Notes under the pieces: generated by a model
Told to the model about the DNA's origin: nothing
Databases searched by the model: none
What the model saw: the letters and a program-made list of their open reading frames with translations, nothing else
Part shown: positions 26,045 through 34,498 of the stretch, piece by piece
How the letters are laid out: each line of letters starts with the position of its first letter
Position numbering within the stretch: position 1 is the stretch's first letter
Position numbers and translations under genes: made by a program
From: Io17-Chloro-G2 sp963663135
GTDB taxonomy: Bacteria > Chloroflexota > Dehalococcoidia > Lucifugimonadales > UBA3495
Assembly: GCA_963663135.2 (NCBI GenBank)
Contig: CAXXRM010000005.1
Span: forward strand, 1,674,001 to 1,738,000
Length of the DNA: 64,000 nucleotides
Direction of reading: 5' to 3'

Positions 26045-26956
26045 ATGCCATTCATCAAACGCCACCGAGCGGGCAAAGCGATGCCCAAGGTAGTCCACTC
26101 CGAGCCCGACGAAAGGGCTACACCCCTCTGCGAGGAGTTGCTAAAGCTTCCCGCCGTCCAGGCGGTCGTCCTCGGAGGCTCCCGCTACCGTGGCGGCTGG
26201 GACAATCAGTCAGACCTGGACATCATCGTGGTCCTGGAAGAGCAGGGCAACGAGGAAGAGAACATCAAAACTGCCCACCTGGCTTTGGACGAGCTGAAAG
26301 AACGCTACTACCCGGGCTACCAGGACTACCAACACCCCGACCACGAGGTCGTGCACGGTCACATCGTAGTGTCCATGGAGTACTTCCAGGCTCACCGGCG
26401 CACCCAGAACGACCCGATGTCCCAGGCTGCCCGGCAAGGCCGTATCTTTGCCAACAAACCAGGGACCGAGGAGAAATACGAGCACGATGGGGATACATCC
26501 AACGAGTGGGAACTGGTTACTCTCAGAAAACTGGAGAGGGCAGCCGATGAGAACCGGAGCATTCCATCCTTAAGGATGATCTACGGGACGCGAAGGAAGC
26601 GCGAACTCTTCTCGTACACCATCCCTGGCCGCACAGGTTACTGGATACTGTGGTGCTCTGGCTCGGCGGTGATGTCCATCCTGGGCGTGATGTACGGAAA
26701 CAGATCCCTGGTGGCCATGGCAGAGACCCTCAAGGAAAGAGACCCCGGGTGGAACCACCGGTTCGCCAGCGACCTGGACTGCCTGGACCAGTACAACCTT
26801 TGTGGATGCGAGTTGGTGGTCACCGATCCCATCACCAACCTGGACGCCATGTGGGAAGCGCTGGAAACAGACAGGGACGCCCTGTGGGAACGGATCCGCG
26901 AGCTCACCGGATACGATCTGAACGAGCCAGCGCCGGAAATTTCGTCGAGTAGTTGA
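26045..26956 (+). CDS. Nucleotidyltransferase-fold protein with HEPN-like C-terminal region
   Basis: This 303-residue protein starts at ATG 26045, directly after AAGGAGATCCCC; a longer in-frame start at 26003 lacks such a site. Residues about 40-65, VVLGGSRYRGGWDNQSDLDI, carry the 'GGSR.......D.D' signature of the pol-beta/MNT nucleotidyltransferase fold, with the paired Asp in SDLDI. The following 200 residues are helical and not clearly assigned. AARQGRIFANKPG and LRKLERAADENRSI resemble HEPN-type helices. It may nucleotidylate a partner protein or RNA. Its neighbours are the small charged gene and, 2.4 kb on, a clear MNT-HEPN fusion. Confidence 0.7.
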   Translation: MPFIKRHRAGKAMPKVVHSEPDERATPLCEELLKLPAVQAVVLGGSRYRGGWDNQSDLDIIVVLEEQGNEEENIKTAHLALDELKERYYPGYQDYQHPDHEVVHGHIVVSMEYFQAHRRTQNDPMSQAARQGRIFANKPGTEEKYEHDGDTSNEWELVTLRKLERAADENRSIPSLRMIYGTRRKRELFSYTIPGRTGYWILWCSGSAVMSILGVMYGNRSLVAMAETLKERDPGWNHRFASDLDCLDQYNLCGCELVVTDPITNLDAMWEALETDRDALWERIRELTGYDLNEPAPEISSSS

Positions 26957-27531
26957 ACCGCATGAAGTGGCCAGACTGACACCGCGTCCTTTGACCAGAG
27001 AAGCGTAAAAGCAGACAATCTAAGGACATTGCCCTGACCGACTAACGGATAGAGTTCCTCAAGGCCACGGGCAACTTCAAGGCTTGGGGACCACCGCTTC
27101 TGGGGTGTTCAAGTACCGGCGTACCCTGTTTCGGGGCAATGCCCAGCCTCAAGGAAATCTTGATTTGATTCTGTCCAACTAACGGGCTCTTCCGCACCCT
27201 TGGTGATAATTCGAAAGGGGTCTAAAATAAAAACTTGGGTCAGTATTGCGCCGATGGGCTGCATTTCCTTCAGCCCTTGGTGCCTTTACTATCCGCTCCT
27301 ATCTTCAATTCCATTCTCGATAAAGTGCGGAAGATCCAACTAGCGGGGTCCAACTCCGGCCCGCGGAAAAGACCTCGACCAGCAAATCACCAAGATGGAA
27401 CCCTTGAACCCCTCAAGCCACCACAACCAGGCAACACCCGGACGCCCTTCTCCTACGTTCCTCGCAGGCGCCAAATAAACTGGAAGAACAAAAAGGACAA
27501 CCGTGCGCTAAATCCCCAAAGGACCTGCAAC
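26957..27531. other. Gene-free interval
   Basis: No supported gene. A frame open from 27235 leads in frame into the next gene, but the part before 27532 has no signal or family pattern, so I treat it as untranslated. Confidence 0.35.
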
Positions 27532-27963
27532 ATGCTCAACATTCTGAAAAGGCTGCTCATCCTACTGATTGTCGTACCCATCGCCGGAATCATAATAGGA
27601 ATGATGGCCGGCCCTTGGACCGGCCTCATGACCATGCTGGTGACAGTGTCCGGGATACGGTGGAAAAACCGGCCCGGCCAAGAGAACACGGCCCACAAGC
27701 TGACACTGTCGGATGTGCAGATGCCTAATCCCGGCCAGCCCGAGCAGGCATTCAATTTAGCGCCCGAAGAGTCATCCAGCCGGGCGCCGGTGATAGAGGC
27801 CCGGTTCCAGGTGGACTCCACAGAAATTCGCGAAATCATCATCGAACCAACAGGAGTTCAAGAAAAAGCGCCGGCGCTCCCACAGGCACCCTGGGCACAA
27901 GACCCTGCTGGCTTCGCCGTCAGGGGCCGTAATCAAAGAGGACGGAAAAACCCCCGGGCCTGA
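27532..27963 (+). CDS. Small double-span membrane protein (paralogue of 28658-29113)
   Basis: This 143-residue protein begins at ATG 27532 with a hydrophobic pair of spans: LLILLIVVPIAGIIIGMMAG, then GPWTGLMTMLVTVSGIRW. A soluble, Pro-rich tail follows that ends basic (GRNQRGRKNPRA). The N-terminal 50 residues align with those of the gene at 28658 (..I.K.L..LLI.VP..G......G.WT..M.MLVT.S.IRW). They are therefore paralogues, while the tails have diverged. I know no named family. The hairpin topology puts both ends on the same side, probably the cytoplasm. It lies between the two nucleotidyltransferase-fold genes. Confidence 0.55.
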   Translation: MLNILKRLLILLIVVPIAGIIIGMMAGPWTGLMTMLVTVSGIRWKNRPGQENTAHKLTLSDVQMPNPGQPEQAFNLAPEESSSRAPVIEARFQVDSTEIREIIIEPTGVQEKAPALPQAPWAQDPAGFAVRGRNQRGRKNPRA

Positions 27964-28063
27964 ACAAGGAAACTCGCGACACCTCAGAGACCGAGGTGAT
28001 CACATAATCTCGATTGGATCGGAATCTCTGAAAGCCCACATTCTGACAAATATGACACAGTAA

Positions 28064-28291
28064 GAGGCCGCCTTGGTCGCCAACGTTACGCGCCAAACCA
28101 ACTCAAGATAGGCAGCAACCGACGACCAACCAACCAGGAAAACCCTCAAGCAATTGGCGAAGGCATACGGCAAGAACCCCCAATGGTTTCTCGACGACAC
28201 AGACCAGGAACAAGAAAGCTACACCGCCGGCGTCCTCTCGCCTAAGGCCGGGAACATAGGCGTAGGGTGGACCGTTAAGGGCGCCAAGTAG
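28064..28291 (+). pseudogene. Cro/CI-type regulator fragment
   Basis: The frame reads VANVTRQTNSR, an in-frame TAG, then AATDDQPTRKTLKQLAKAYG followed by KNPQWFLDDTDQE and a stop at 28291. 'P.R.TL..LA.A....P.WFL' is the third-to-fourth helix segment of XRE regulators. The recognition helix is damaged by the stop, so this is a relic. Confidence 0.45.
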
Positions 28292-28657
28292 GGTTAGTTG
28301 GAAAAGTCTGGCTAGACGTGAAGGAATTGGAGGGCCGGATTAATATGATCTGCCGGCGCTCCCAACGGCTGTCCTTCCATGTGGACGTCCGGTTCAGCCC
28401 AACCTTACGGCCCAAGGCATCCACGAATTCCGCCACAAAACTGGTTGGATTGTCCGGCGGATCCTGCTCTTCCAGAGACGGGGAATGAGGTGGCCCCCCC
28501 ACGACGTCGGAAGCGACTACGTCCTGGAATCCCAGGATAACCTGATAGTCCAGCTCATTCGTGAGGAGCTAGCCGGAACGGCGAAAGCCCAATCACAGTA
28601 AATCTCAAACATGACAATCTCAACCTGAAAATCCCAGGTGGGATAAGGAAATCTAAG
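28292..28657. other. Interval with coding-like scraps, no firm gene
   Basis: One plus frame from about 28411 reads HEFRHKTGWIVRRILLFQRR, then LESQDNLIVQLIREEL to a stop near 28600. It has no start or family signature. It may be the tail of a lost accessory gene. Confidence 0.25.
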
Positions 28658-29113
28658 ATGAAACAGATAATCAAGGGACTGGCCGTCCTGCTTATAGCAG
28701 TGCCGGCCGTCGGAGCAGCATCAATACTGGCCTTCGGAGTCTGGACCGCGTTCATGATCATGCTGGTCACGATTTCAAGCATCAGGTGGAGGAGAAATCC
28801 CGAACTTGACCAGCCCGGAAGTCCCAACCTAGTGCTGAAGACCCTCAGGGAATTCCACGAAAATTCCAACCTGGCGCTCAGAAACCTCCAGCAGGTACAG
28901 GGGAATTCCATCCGGCCGCCGATAATCCTGCAACCATTGCCAACGGTCGAGCACGAGACCCCCGAAATGTTCGGGGAGCCGTTTCACTTCGACATGGCGA
29001 ACCAGAGCCGGCGGACAGGGCGCCGGCAAGAACGAAAGAATCAGGGACGACTCCGCATATTGACCAAATTCACTACGACTTCCCATACCTGGAAAGACAG
29101 CCCAGGTGCCTGA
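28658..29113 (+). CDS. Small double-span membrane protein (paralogue of 27532-27963)
   Basis: This 151-residue protein has two membrane spans at residues 5-45 (KGLAVLLIAVPAVGAASILA, then FGVWTAFMIMLVTISSI) ending in basic RWRRN. A helical segment follows (LVLKTLREFHENSNLALRNL) and then a basic tail. The front half is clearly paralogous to the 27532 gene and less clearly similar to the anchor of the 13586 gene. The repeated occurrence of this anchor next to MNT/HEPN genes suggests a membrane-docked accessory system, which is an inference from context. Confidence 0.55.
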   Translation: MKQIIKGLAVLLIAVPAVGAASILAFGVWTAFMIMLVTISSIRWRRNPELDQPGSPNLVLKTLREFHENSNLALRNLQQVQGNSIRPPIILQPLPTVEHETPEMFGEPFHFDMANQSRRTGRRQERKNQGRLRILTKFTTTSHTWKDSPGA

Positions 29114-29344
29114 AATGCAGGTTGCCAATCCGGAGCGAAGGAGTGGAGTGCACCGTTTGCAAAAAGAGAACACCCGGTCCAACTCACTAATAAAATCGAG
29201 AAAATACGCTACTCCAAGCAAGACACCCAAGATCCCAAAAGCGCAGGACTATACCCATAACCTGGCTAAATGAAGACGCGAACCCGATCCAGGGAAGAAA
29301 GGTAAAATAGACAGACGGACGAAACGCGCAGAGAGGTAACAGAA

Positions 29345-30265
29345 ATGACCGTCAACCAATGCGCAGATCCCAGCATTGAGCCCCAGGCGACAGCTCTGAT
29401 GATGGCCAGATGGGTCCATAACCGTGCCAGAGCCGTCAGAACCTACCTGTTTGGGTCCAGGGCCAGGGGAGACTACTACCCGGATTCCGACATAGACATC
29501 CTGATTGTCACAGACGAATTACCGGAAGAAAAACAGCTGGACATCATCCGGGAAGAGGTTCGCCAAGTCCAGAAGGAAACAATGCCCGAGGCTTCCGGCG
29601 TAGACGTACTTGCAATGACGTTGGAGGATTTCCTGAAGCGCCGCAGGCTGATCAACAACCTTGCATGGACCATAAACAAAGAGGGGATCATGGCAATGAG
29701 CCAGGAGACCCTCGAATATGATCGATACCACGAAGATGACGAAGACGAGGATTACAACTGCCCAGAACTGGACCACCCTCAGCAGGACCAGGCAGAGAAC
29801 TACCCGGATGAGTCAAACAGAGACAAGATTGACTGGGGAGATGTGGACCTCCGCCGAAAAGACAGCACCGGCTACGCCAGCGATATTGAACTCTTTCGTG
29901 AAGTAAACATCCTCGACCGGCAGAGCGACAAGACATTCGGACATACCGCCCAACAGGCGCTGGAGAACGCCTACCAAACACTGCTGGGACTTCACGGCAA
30001 ACCTTACCCCACCGGGGGGAGCGACGGTTATAACCTGCGAATCCTGATGGAGAAAATAAGACAGTACTCGGTCTGGCCCAACGAGCAAGAGATCCCAGGT
30101 CAGAATTACCAATACCTAACCGCATTCGCAGGCAGGCAAATATACAGCCACGAACACATGCCACTCGACAAGGACGCCATAGCCCGGGACATCCCCGATG
30201 CAGTCGAATCAATCATGACAGCAGTGGAAGAAACCGAAAGGCAAAACCGGTCAGCTGAACAGTAA
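29345..30265 (+). CDS. MNT-HEPN fusion protein (toxin and antitoxin domains in one chain)
   Basis: A 306-residue protein. The MNT nucleotidyltransferase domain covers about residues 15-110, with GSRARGDYYPDSDIDILIV carrying 'GSR.RG......SDiD'. An acidic linker follows (DRYHEDDEDEDYN). From about residue 195 a HEPN-type helical domain appears: HTAQQALENAYQTLLGLHGK, then DGYNLRILMEKIRQY and AFAGRQIYSHEHM. The RQIYSH stretch has the R-x4-H spacing of the HEPN RNase motif. In MNT-HEPN systems the MNT partner AMPylates and silences the HEPN RNase, but usually as two genes. Here both are in one chain. The ATG follows AGAGAGGTAACAG. It stands at the end of the membrane-protein run. Confidence 0.75.
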   Translation: MTVNQCADPSIEPQATALMMARWVHNRARAVRTYLFGSRARGDYYPDSDIDILIVTDELPEEKQLDIIREEVRQVQKETMPEASGVDVLAMTLEDFLKRRRLINNLAWTINKEGIMAMSQETLEYDRYHEDDEDEDYNCPELDHPQQDQAENYPDESNRDKIDWGDVDLRRKDSTGYASDIELFREVNILDRQSDKTFGHTAQQALENAYQTLLGLHGKPYPTGGSDGYNLRILMEKIRQYSVWPNEQEIPGQNYQYLTAFAGRQIYSHEHMPLDKDAIARDIPDAVESIMTAVEETERQNRSAEQ

Positions 30266-30548
30266 ATAAGACTACAAACCAGGAACTCCAGGTCCAGCGC
30301 TAGGTCTTAGACGAACCCGGCCCAGGGCTCCACCCGGCGACACGGGCATGCCGACAGAACTGATAAGGACCTTGTCCCTAAAAACTCAGGTCATAATGGG
30401 CACCCATCCCACCAGTCTAACGAAACAGTTAAATCTCCAGGAAATGATCCGACCGGATAGGGACGGACAGCTCTCAACATTCAAACCCCTGGACACCAGG
30501 AACCTTTAAGCAACGCAATACGATCAACAAAATCGGAGAGTTGGAAGA
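30266..30548. other. Short gene-free interval
   Basis: No gene, RNA or repeat recognised between the MNT-HEPN gene and the XRE-like gene. Confidence 0.35.
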
Positions 30549-30806
30549 ATGTCCAGGACTGCCAGCGAGAATTCGAAACAGAAGACGATGTCGACACAGG
30601 AGAAGCTCAGACGTGCCCGCTGTTACGCGGGCCTCACCCAGGGCATGACCGCCCGGATCAGCGGGCTGAACCGGAACACAGTCTCTCGGTACGAATCGAC
30701 CGAAAGGAAATTCAAGGACTCAATCATCTGTCAATGGCGGAGGCATGTTGGGTCACTGCGACTGTTGACGTTCAGAAAAAGCGTCCTAGCTAACTGGCCA
30801 GCATAA
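30549..30806 (+). CDS. Small XRE-like helix-turn-helix protein, possibly truncated
   Basis: An 85-residue protein. STQEKLRRARCYAGLTQGMT and ARISGLNRNTVSRYESTERK match the first three helices of a Cro/CI domain ('LR.aR...gLTQ...A..sGl....VSRyE.'). After about residue 57 the expected fourth and fifth helices are replaced by unrelated sequence (WRRHVGSLRLLTFRKSVL), so it may be truncated or a fusion at an old junction. An IS21 IstB fragment begins about 100 bp downstream on the other strand. DNA binding is plausible but not sure. Confidence 0.5.
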   Translation: MSRTASENSKQKTMSTQEKLRRARCYAGLTQGMTARISGLNRNTVSRYESTERKFKDSIICQWRRHVGSLRLLTFRKSVLANWPA

Positions 30807-30904
30807 ATGTCTGCGCCACATGTTCGGGGAAATACCCTGCTCACGGGTGGGACAGCAGAGGACGGGTAGGAAGGTCTTGATGCAACCTATTCTTCGTGAG
30901 GCTC

Positions 30905-31135
30905 GTCTCGAGTTTGGGAGGCAGTTCCCTCTCTGCCTCACTTGAGCCAGTAGCTCTCGCCGTTCATCTCCAGGATGCGCGCGGTGGGTGAGTCGGTCCA
31001 GCAGGGCCCCGGTGAGCCTCTCCGACCCAAAGACCTCGGTCCGCTCGTCGAAGGGCAGGTTGGTAGTCACCAGGATGGAACCCCGCTCGTAGCGCTGGCT
31101 GAAGACCTCGAAAACGTTGAGGCGTTCATACGAAG
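30905..31135 (-). pseudogene. IS21-family helper ATPase (IstB) 3' fragment
   Basis: The minus strand reads FSQRYERGSILVTTNLPFDE, then VFGSERLTGALLDRLTHR, which are hallmark IstB C-terminal blocks. After LTHR one base is missing. The expected HILEMNGESYWLK follows in another frame. The Walker A part is absent. No IstA is present. Confidence 0.75.
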
Positions 31136-31347
31136 CACCCTCCAGTGTGAAGGTCTGTTGCTGGGGAATCTTTGGATGCGGGCGGCCTGTTTAAGGACCA
31201 ATGACAGGACCCACGGCGACGCTGGTGCTCTTTGCCTCGGACCATTCCCCCGTCCGACTCTGCGTAGGAAACCCCCGATTGTTCCGCATGCCCACCGAGT
31301 GTCATTTTCGTGTTGCGGCCAGTGCGGATAAAACGTAACCTAACCGC

Positions 31348-31968
31348 ATGACCCTCTTCGGATACATCCGGACCAGCCGCCACCTCCAAGAGGACGTGGC
31401 CGGGATGGACCCCTTCAGCCAAGAACTCCGGTTCCGCAAGGCCGGCATTCAGAGGGACAACGTCTACCGGGACATCGGCGTCTCAGGGGCCACCGGCACG
31501 GACCAACGCCACGGCTGGCACCGCCTGGACGGGCGCCTTTCCGGAGGCGATATCCTGGTTGTGGTCCGCATCGACAGGATCGGCCGGCGGTGGCTGGACA
31601 CTCTCCAGTGCATCATCGCCCTGCGGGCCCGGGGAGTGAGGATCAGGTCCCTCGACGAGACGGAGGGGTGGACACAGTTCCTCGAGTTGGAGCCCGAGGA
31701 CCCCATGGCCTTCGTCGGCCACCAGATGGTCAGCATGGCGGCGTGGGTGGCGGACCAGGAGCGGGAAGTGGGACGCCGGCGCACCAGGGAGGGCTTGGCG
31801 GCAGCAAGAGCCCGGGGCAAGACCCTGGGACGTCGGAGGTCACTCACCGACGCCCAGGTGCAGTTGGCCCGGCGCATGAAGGACGCCGGCGCGTCGGGGA
31901 GGAAGATCGCAGGACTCCTTGAGGTCAACGAGAAAACGGTTCGGAACGCCCTGAAGGCGGGACCGTGA
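31348..31968 (+). CDS. Small serine recombinase (resolvase/invertase family), intact
   Basis: A 206-residue site-specific recombinase. The catalytic Ser lies in FGYIRTSRH near the N-terminus. DIGVSGATGTDQRHGWHRL, then GDILVVVRIDRIGRRWLDTL with the 'D(R)(I/L).R' box, complete the resolvase catalytic domain. The long helix E region contains RRRTREGLAAARARGKTLGR. A C-terminal HTH follows (DAGASGRKIAGLLEVNEKTV), as in gamma-delta resolvase and the DNA invertases. No frameshift is seen. Two broken paralogues lie at 34.0 and 35.2 kb, so this looks like the surviving member. It could act on inverted or direct sites within this island. Confidence 0.85.
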   Translation: MTLFGYIRTSRHLQEDVAGMDPFSQELRFRKAGIQRDNVYRDIGVSGATGTDQRHGWHRLDGRLSGGDILVVVRIDRIGRRWLDTLQCIIALRARGVRIRSLDETEGWTQFLELEPEDPMAFVGHQMVSMAAWVADQEREVGRRRTREGLAAARARGKTLGRRRSLTDAQVQLARRMKDAGASGRKIAGLLEVNEKTVRNALKAGP

Positions 31969-32027
31969 ACATTGATGTAACAGCGACTACCCGAACCAAA
32001 CCCGGGGAAACTGAGACAAGGAGAAAC

Positions 32028-32321
32028 ATGGCCAAAAGAACCTCTCTGCTGGGACGGTCCAGGCCCAGCGAAAGACTGACCAGGGAGGAGATCGCCGTAC
32101 TCGACAAGGTGACCCTGCCTCCCGAGCCGCCGGCGAAGCCGCCTGGGAAGAATGGTAGTGGTCCACAACGGATGGTCCACAAGGACCTGCTGACGTTTCG
32201 CTGGAGCCTCGAATGCCCTGGTTGCGGTTTCAAGGTCACCGGCGATGGTCAACCTCAGACCGGGCAACGCCTGGCGAGGTGCGGCCGCTGCAAATTGGTC
32301 CTCGTCCTGGGCGGCGGGTGA
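32028..32321 (+). CDS. Hypothetical small zinc-ribbon protein
   Basis: A 97-residue basic protein from ATG 32028, preceded by AAGGAGAAAC. The N-terminal half is charged and Pro-rich (LTREEIAVLDKVTLPPEPPA). The C-terminal half is a zinc ribbon with CPGCGFKV and CGRCKLVLV about 20 residues apart. No family recognised. It begins about 60 bp after the serine recombinase on the same strand, so it may be its co-transcribed partner. Confidence 0.5.
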   Translation: MAKRTSLLGRSRPSERLTREEIAVLDKVTLPPEPPAKPPGKNGSGPQRMVHKDLLTFRWSLECPGCGFKVTGDGQPQTGQRLARCGRCKLVLVLGGG

Positions 32322-32395
32322 TGGTTCCAAGGAACCGAATTCGCAACTCAGGCTCTCGCTTCGTGAACTGGCCGGAGCCAAGGGAGCGGATATCC

Positions 32396-32520
32396 AGTGG
32401 AACCAGGCCCCACTAGACTTGGGAACTCTGGTCTGTACGGCTCATGCGCCCAAGTGTGGGGACTGTCCCGTCCGAGGACATTGCGCTATGGCAGGTCGTA
32501 GGATGAACGCCCGGGCTTGA
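32396..32520 (+). pseudogene. HhH-GPD DNA glycosylase (MutY/Nth type) iron-sulfur tail fragment
   Basis: LDLGTLVCTAHAPKCGDCPV followed by RGHC shows the C-x6-C-x2-C-x5-C cluster ligand spacing of EndoIII/MutY-family glycosylases, with the usual 'LmDlGa.vC' lead-in. No helix-hairpin-helix or catalytic Asp is upstream, so this is a stranded 3' fragment. Confidence 0.6.
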
Positions 32521-32579
32521 AAGGAACCATACCAGGACCTGATTCTGAGCGACCCAGTAGAGCCGAAGGAGTATCCAAA

Positions 32580-32753
32580 ATGGAAGCCACGGAGCCGATC
32601 ACCATTACCATCAAGCTATCCAAGGAGACCAAGAACACCTACCGATATGACGCCGTTGAAGAGGATGCGGCGGTGAGTAATCTTTACATCCAAAAGACGG
32701 CCCTGCCGGGCGGGGCGCCGCCGGAGTTGGAGATCAGGTTAACCGCAAAGTAA
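32580..32753 (+). CDS. Hypothetical 57-residue protein
   Basis: Starts at ATG 32580 after GAAGGAGTATCC. The sequence is strand-rich (PITITIKLSKETKNTYRYDA, then NLYIQKTALPGGAPPELEIR), a pattern of a small beta-sheet protein often seen as short conserved hypothetical proteins in actinobacterial- and Chloroflexi-type genomes. No function is known to me. It has a good ribosome site and a natural stop, so it is probably a real gene. Confidence 0.5.
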   Translation: MEATEPITITIKLSKETKNTYRYDAVEEDAAVSNLYIQKTALPGGAPPELEIRLTAK

Positions 32754-32893
32754 CCGATCACCAATTCCCCGTTCGAATCCAACAGAAAGTGGGGAAGTTG
32801 CAGAAGGGTGGGGACAGTTACTTCTACCGCTCCTGGAGGCGTCCGCAATGGTCTTAACACTCCCGGAAAGCACTTGCCAAAGTGACCGGACAA

Positions 32894-33244
32894 ATGGCGG
32901 TCCACCTCTCCACCCTAAACGCTGAGACCAAGCTCAGCCACGTAAAAGCACTCCTGGCCAGCTGTAAAGGAAGCCCGGAACACAGGAGACTGGACCCACG
33001 GGCAATCGAACTATGCGAGAGAGAATACGACCGGCTGACGCGGGAATTGAAGGAAGGCCTTGGCTGGTCCACGCTGCCAGGAACCCCGGGGGCAACAAGC
33101 TATCTGAATAACTTCTCATACCCATCTGGAAATCGGAACCGCCACTCCAACAAGGACCCTAAAGACGAAACCCAGAGGGGAACGCCCCAATGCCAAGGAC
33201 CGACGCAGCTACCCAGGAACAGCCCGCACGCATCCAAGTCCTAA
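32894..33244 (+). CDS. Hypothetical protein, partly overlapping the next gene
   Basis: About 116 residues from ATG 32894 (an in-frame GTG lies at 32882). The first half is helical (LNAETKLSHVKALLASCKGS, then LCEREYDRLTRELKEGLG). The second half is low-complexity and polar, without structure. It overlaps the gene starting at 33190 by 55 bp in another frame, so its true stop may have been extended by a frame change. No known family. Confidence 0.35.
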   Translation: MAVHLSTLNAETKLSHVKALLASCKGSPEHRRLDPRAIELCEREYDRLTRELKEGLGWSTLPGTPGATSYLNNFSYPSGNRNRHSNKDPKDETQRGTPQCQGPTQLPRNSPHASKS

Positions 33245-33420
33245 CCAGGCAGGCCGGGCTTGGAAACCACAGCTCCCACGGCATCAAGGCCATCCTCGGG
33301 AAACACCCGGCGAAAGGACTCGGCAAATCTATAGCCGACGAGGTAATCCAGGGACTCAACGCCAGGATAGCCAGGGCTGCTGGAGTACCCTCAAAAGAAA
33401 AGGACTCAGAGGCAGGCTGA
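33190..33420 (+). CDS. Hypothetical 76-residue protein
   Basis: Starts at ATG 33190 after GAGGGGAACGCC. The sequence is helical with a Gly-rich centre (QAGLGNHSSHGIKAILGKHP) and a C-terminal helix (DEVIQGLNARIARAAGVPSK). It may be a small DNA-associated or structural protein, but I recognise no motif. Codon style matches its neighbours. Confidence 0.4.
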   Translation: MPRTDAATQEQPARIQVLTRQAGLGNHSSHGIKAILGKHPAKGLGKSIADEVIQGLNARIARAAGVPSKEKDSEAG

Positions 33421-34003
33421 ACACTACTATTACGTCAATTATCATTGTTAAGAAAACGACGTCGTTGGGAGAATCGGGATTTCCGTCCGAGTTTCTAGGA
33501 GGAATTAAGCGGAAATCCCGCTGCTCCTGCCAATGATACCCACACCTGTTCCGGTGAACCGGCCCCTGTCTTTGATCCCTCTACCGCGGCATTCTCAGCT
33601 CCGTTGAACCCTTCGGCCGGGGTCCCGTAACCCATGGCCTATCAGGTGGACCCAGGAAACCGGACAGGTAGTTAAACCAGAGTCCTGCTCCCAAGCTGAG
33701 GGCAGCAGTTGCTGCTAAGAAGCGGTTGGAAAGGTCGAAAGAACGGAGAAAGCACAGCCTGGCTTTCAATGCCAAGGTGGCCTTGGGCGATCTTTGTTCC
33801 GCAGCTCACGTTCCATCGGACCGTGTTTCCGGTGGCCTACACCGGCTTCGCAGACTGCGCACAACACCCGTAATATTCATTGGTCCCAAGGCCGGGGATT
33901 CGCTGGCACCCATACGGCTCATAAACGGCCGTTTTTGATACCCACTCCAAAATACTGACACTCCCTACCTGCCGCAGCGGCTCCAAAAAGGTATAGTCAC
34001 CGT
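33421..34003. other. Gene-free interval carrying the second 71-bp repeat
   Basis: Only the 71-bp repeat at 33429-33499 is recognisable. The remainder has short frames without signatures. Confidence 0.35.
33429..33499 (+). repeat. 71-bp repeat, related copy at 13435-13505
   Basis: Partner of the repeat described at 13435. It reads through SIIIVKKTTS and ESGFPSEFLGGIK in the conserved frame. Confidence 0.4.
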
Positions 34004-34498
34004 GTGGCCACTTACGGTTACATCCGGACCAGCCGCCGGAAGACGACGGGCGCCTCGGGGAGCGGCCCTGATACTCAGGCCCTGCAGCTGCGCAAGGCCG
34101 ACGTCGACCGGGACGCATCTACCGCGACGTGGGGATCTCAGGGACCACCGGGACCAATATCCGGAAGGGTTGGCACGGCCTTGACCGGCATTGTCGGCCG
34201 GCGACGTCCTGGTCGTTGCCGCTATCGACCGGATCGACCGGCGCTGGCAGGACACTATGCACGCGGTGATGGACCTGCGGGCCAGGGGGGTACGGATCCG
34301 GTCCCTGGATGACACTACGGCCCAGTGGACCGCCCAAGCTCGGCCGGCGTCCCAGCCGGCAGCCATCAGTTGTTCCACCTGGGCGTCGGCAAGCCCGGCC
34401 TCCTCGAGGACGGCGTCAAGATATTCGCCCAGGAGTTCTTCGAAGGCCTGGAGAAATGCCTCGTACAAATTGAGAGGTTCGGTATGGTCATCTGGCAT
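33965..34498 (-). CDS. Small acidic helical protein, 3' end lost into the recombinase relic
   Basis: The start ATG 34498 follows a good AAGGAGCAATCC. The first ~55 residues (LNLYEAFLQAFEELLGEYLD, then AVLEEAGLADAQVEQLMAAG) are acidic and helical and look like a real small gene. From about 34335 onward the frame runs antisense through the serine-recombinase relic, so the rest (to 33965) is probably not original. The real protein was likely about 60-80 residues, cut when the two relics were joined. Function unknown. Confidence 0.4.
   Translation of the reverse strand: MPDDHTEPLNLYEAFLQAFEELLGEYLDAVLEEAGLADAQVEQLMAAGWDAGRAWAVHWAVVSSRDRIRTPLARRSITACIVSCQRRSIRSIAATTRTSPADNAGQGRANPSGYWSRWSLRSPRRGRCVPVDVGLAQLQGLSIRAAPRGARRLPAAGPDVTVSGHTVTIPFWSRCGR
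34004..34332 (+). pseudogene. Small serine recombinase, frameshifted and truncated
   Basis: The front has YGYIRTSRR with the catalytic Ser and DTQALQLRKADVDRD. The frame then breaks. The rest of the catalytic domain appears in another frame as SAGDVLVVAAIDRIDRRWQD, then LRARGVRIRSLDD. The sequence stops matching at about 34332. No helix E or HTH remains. It is clearly a relative of the intact recombinase at 31348. Confidence 0.7.

Noticed and set aside
27235..27531. In-frame N-terminal extension of the membrane protein at 27532
   Set aside because: The extra 99 residues have no signal or structure, and the paralogue at 28658 begins at the equivalent of residue 100.
32761..32790. GTTCGAATCC as a tRNA T loop
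   Set aside because: The flanking bases do not form the T stem or any other tRNA arm.
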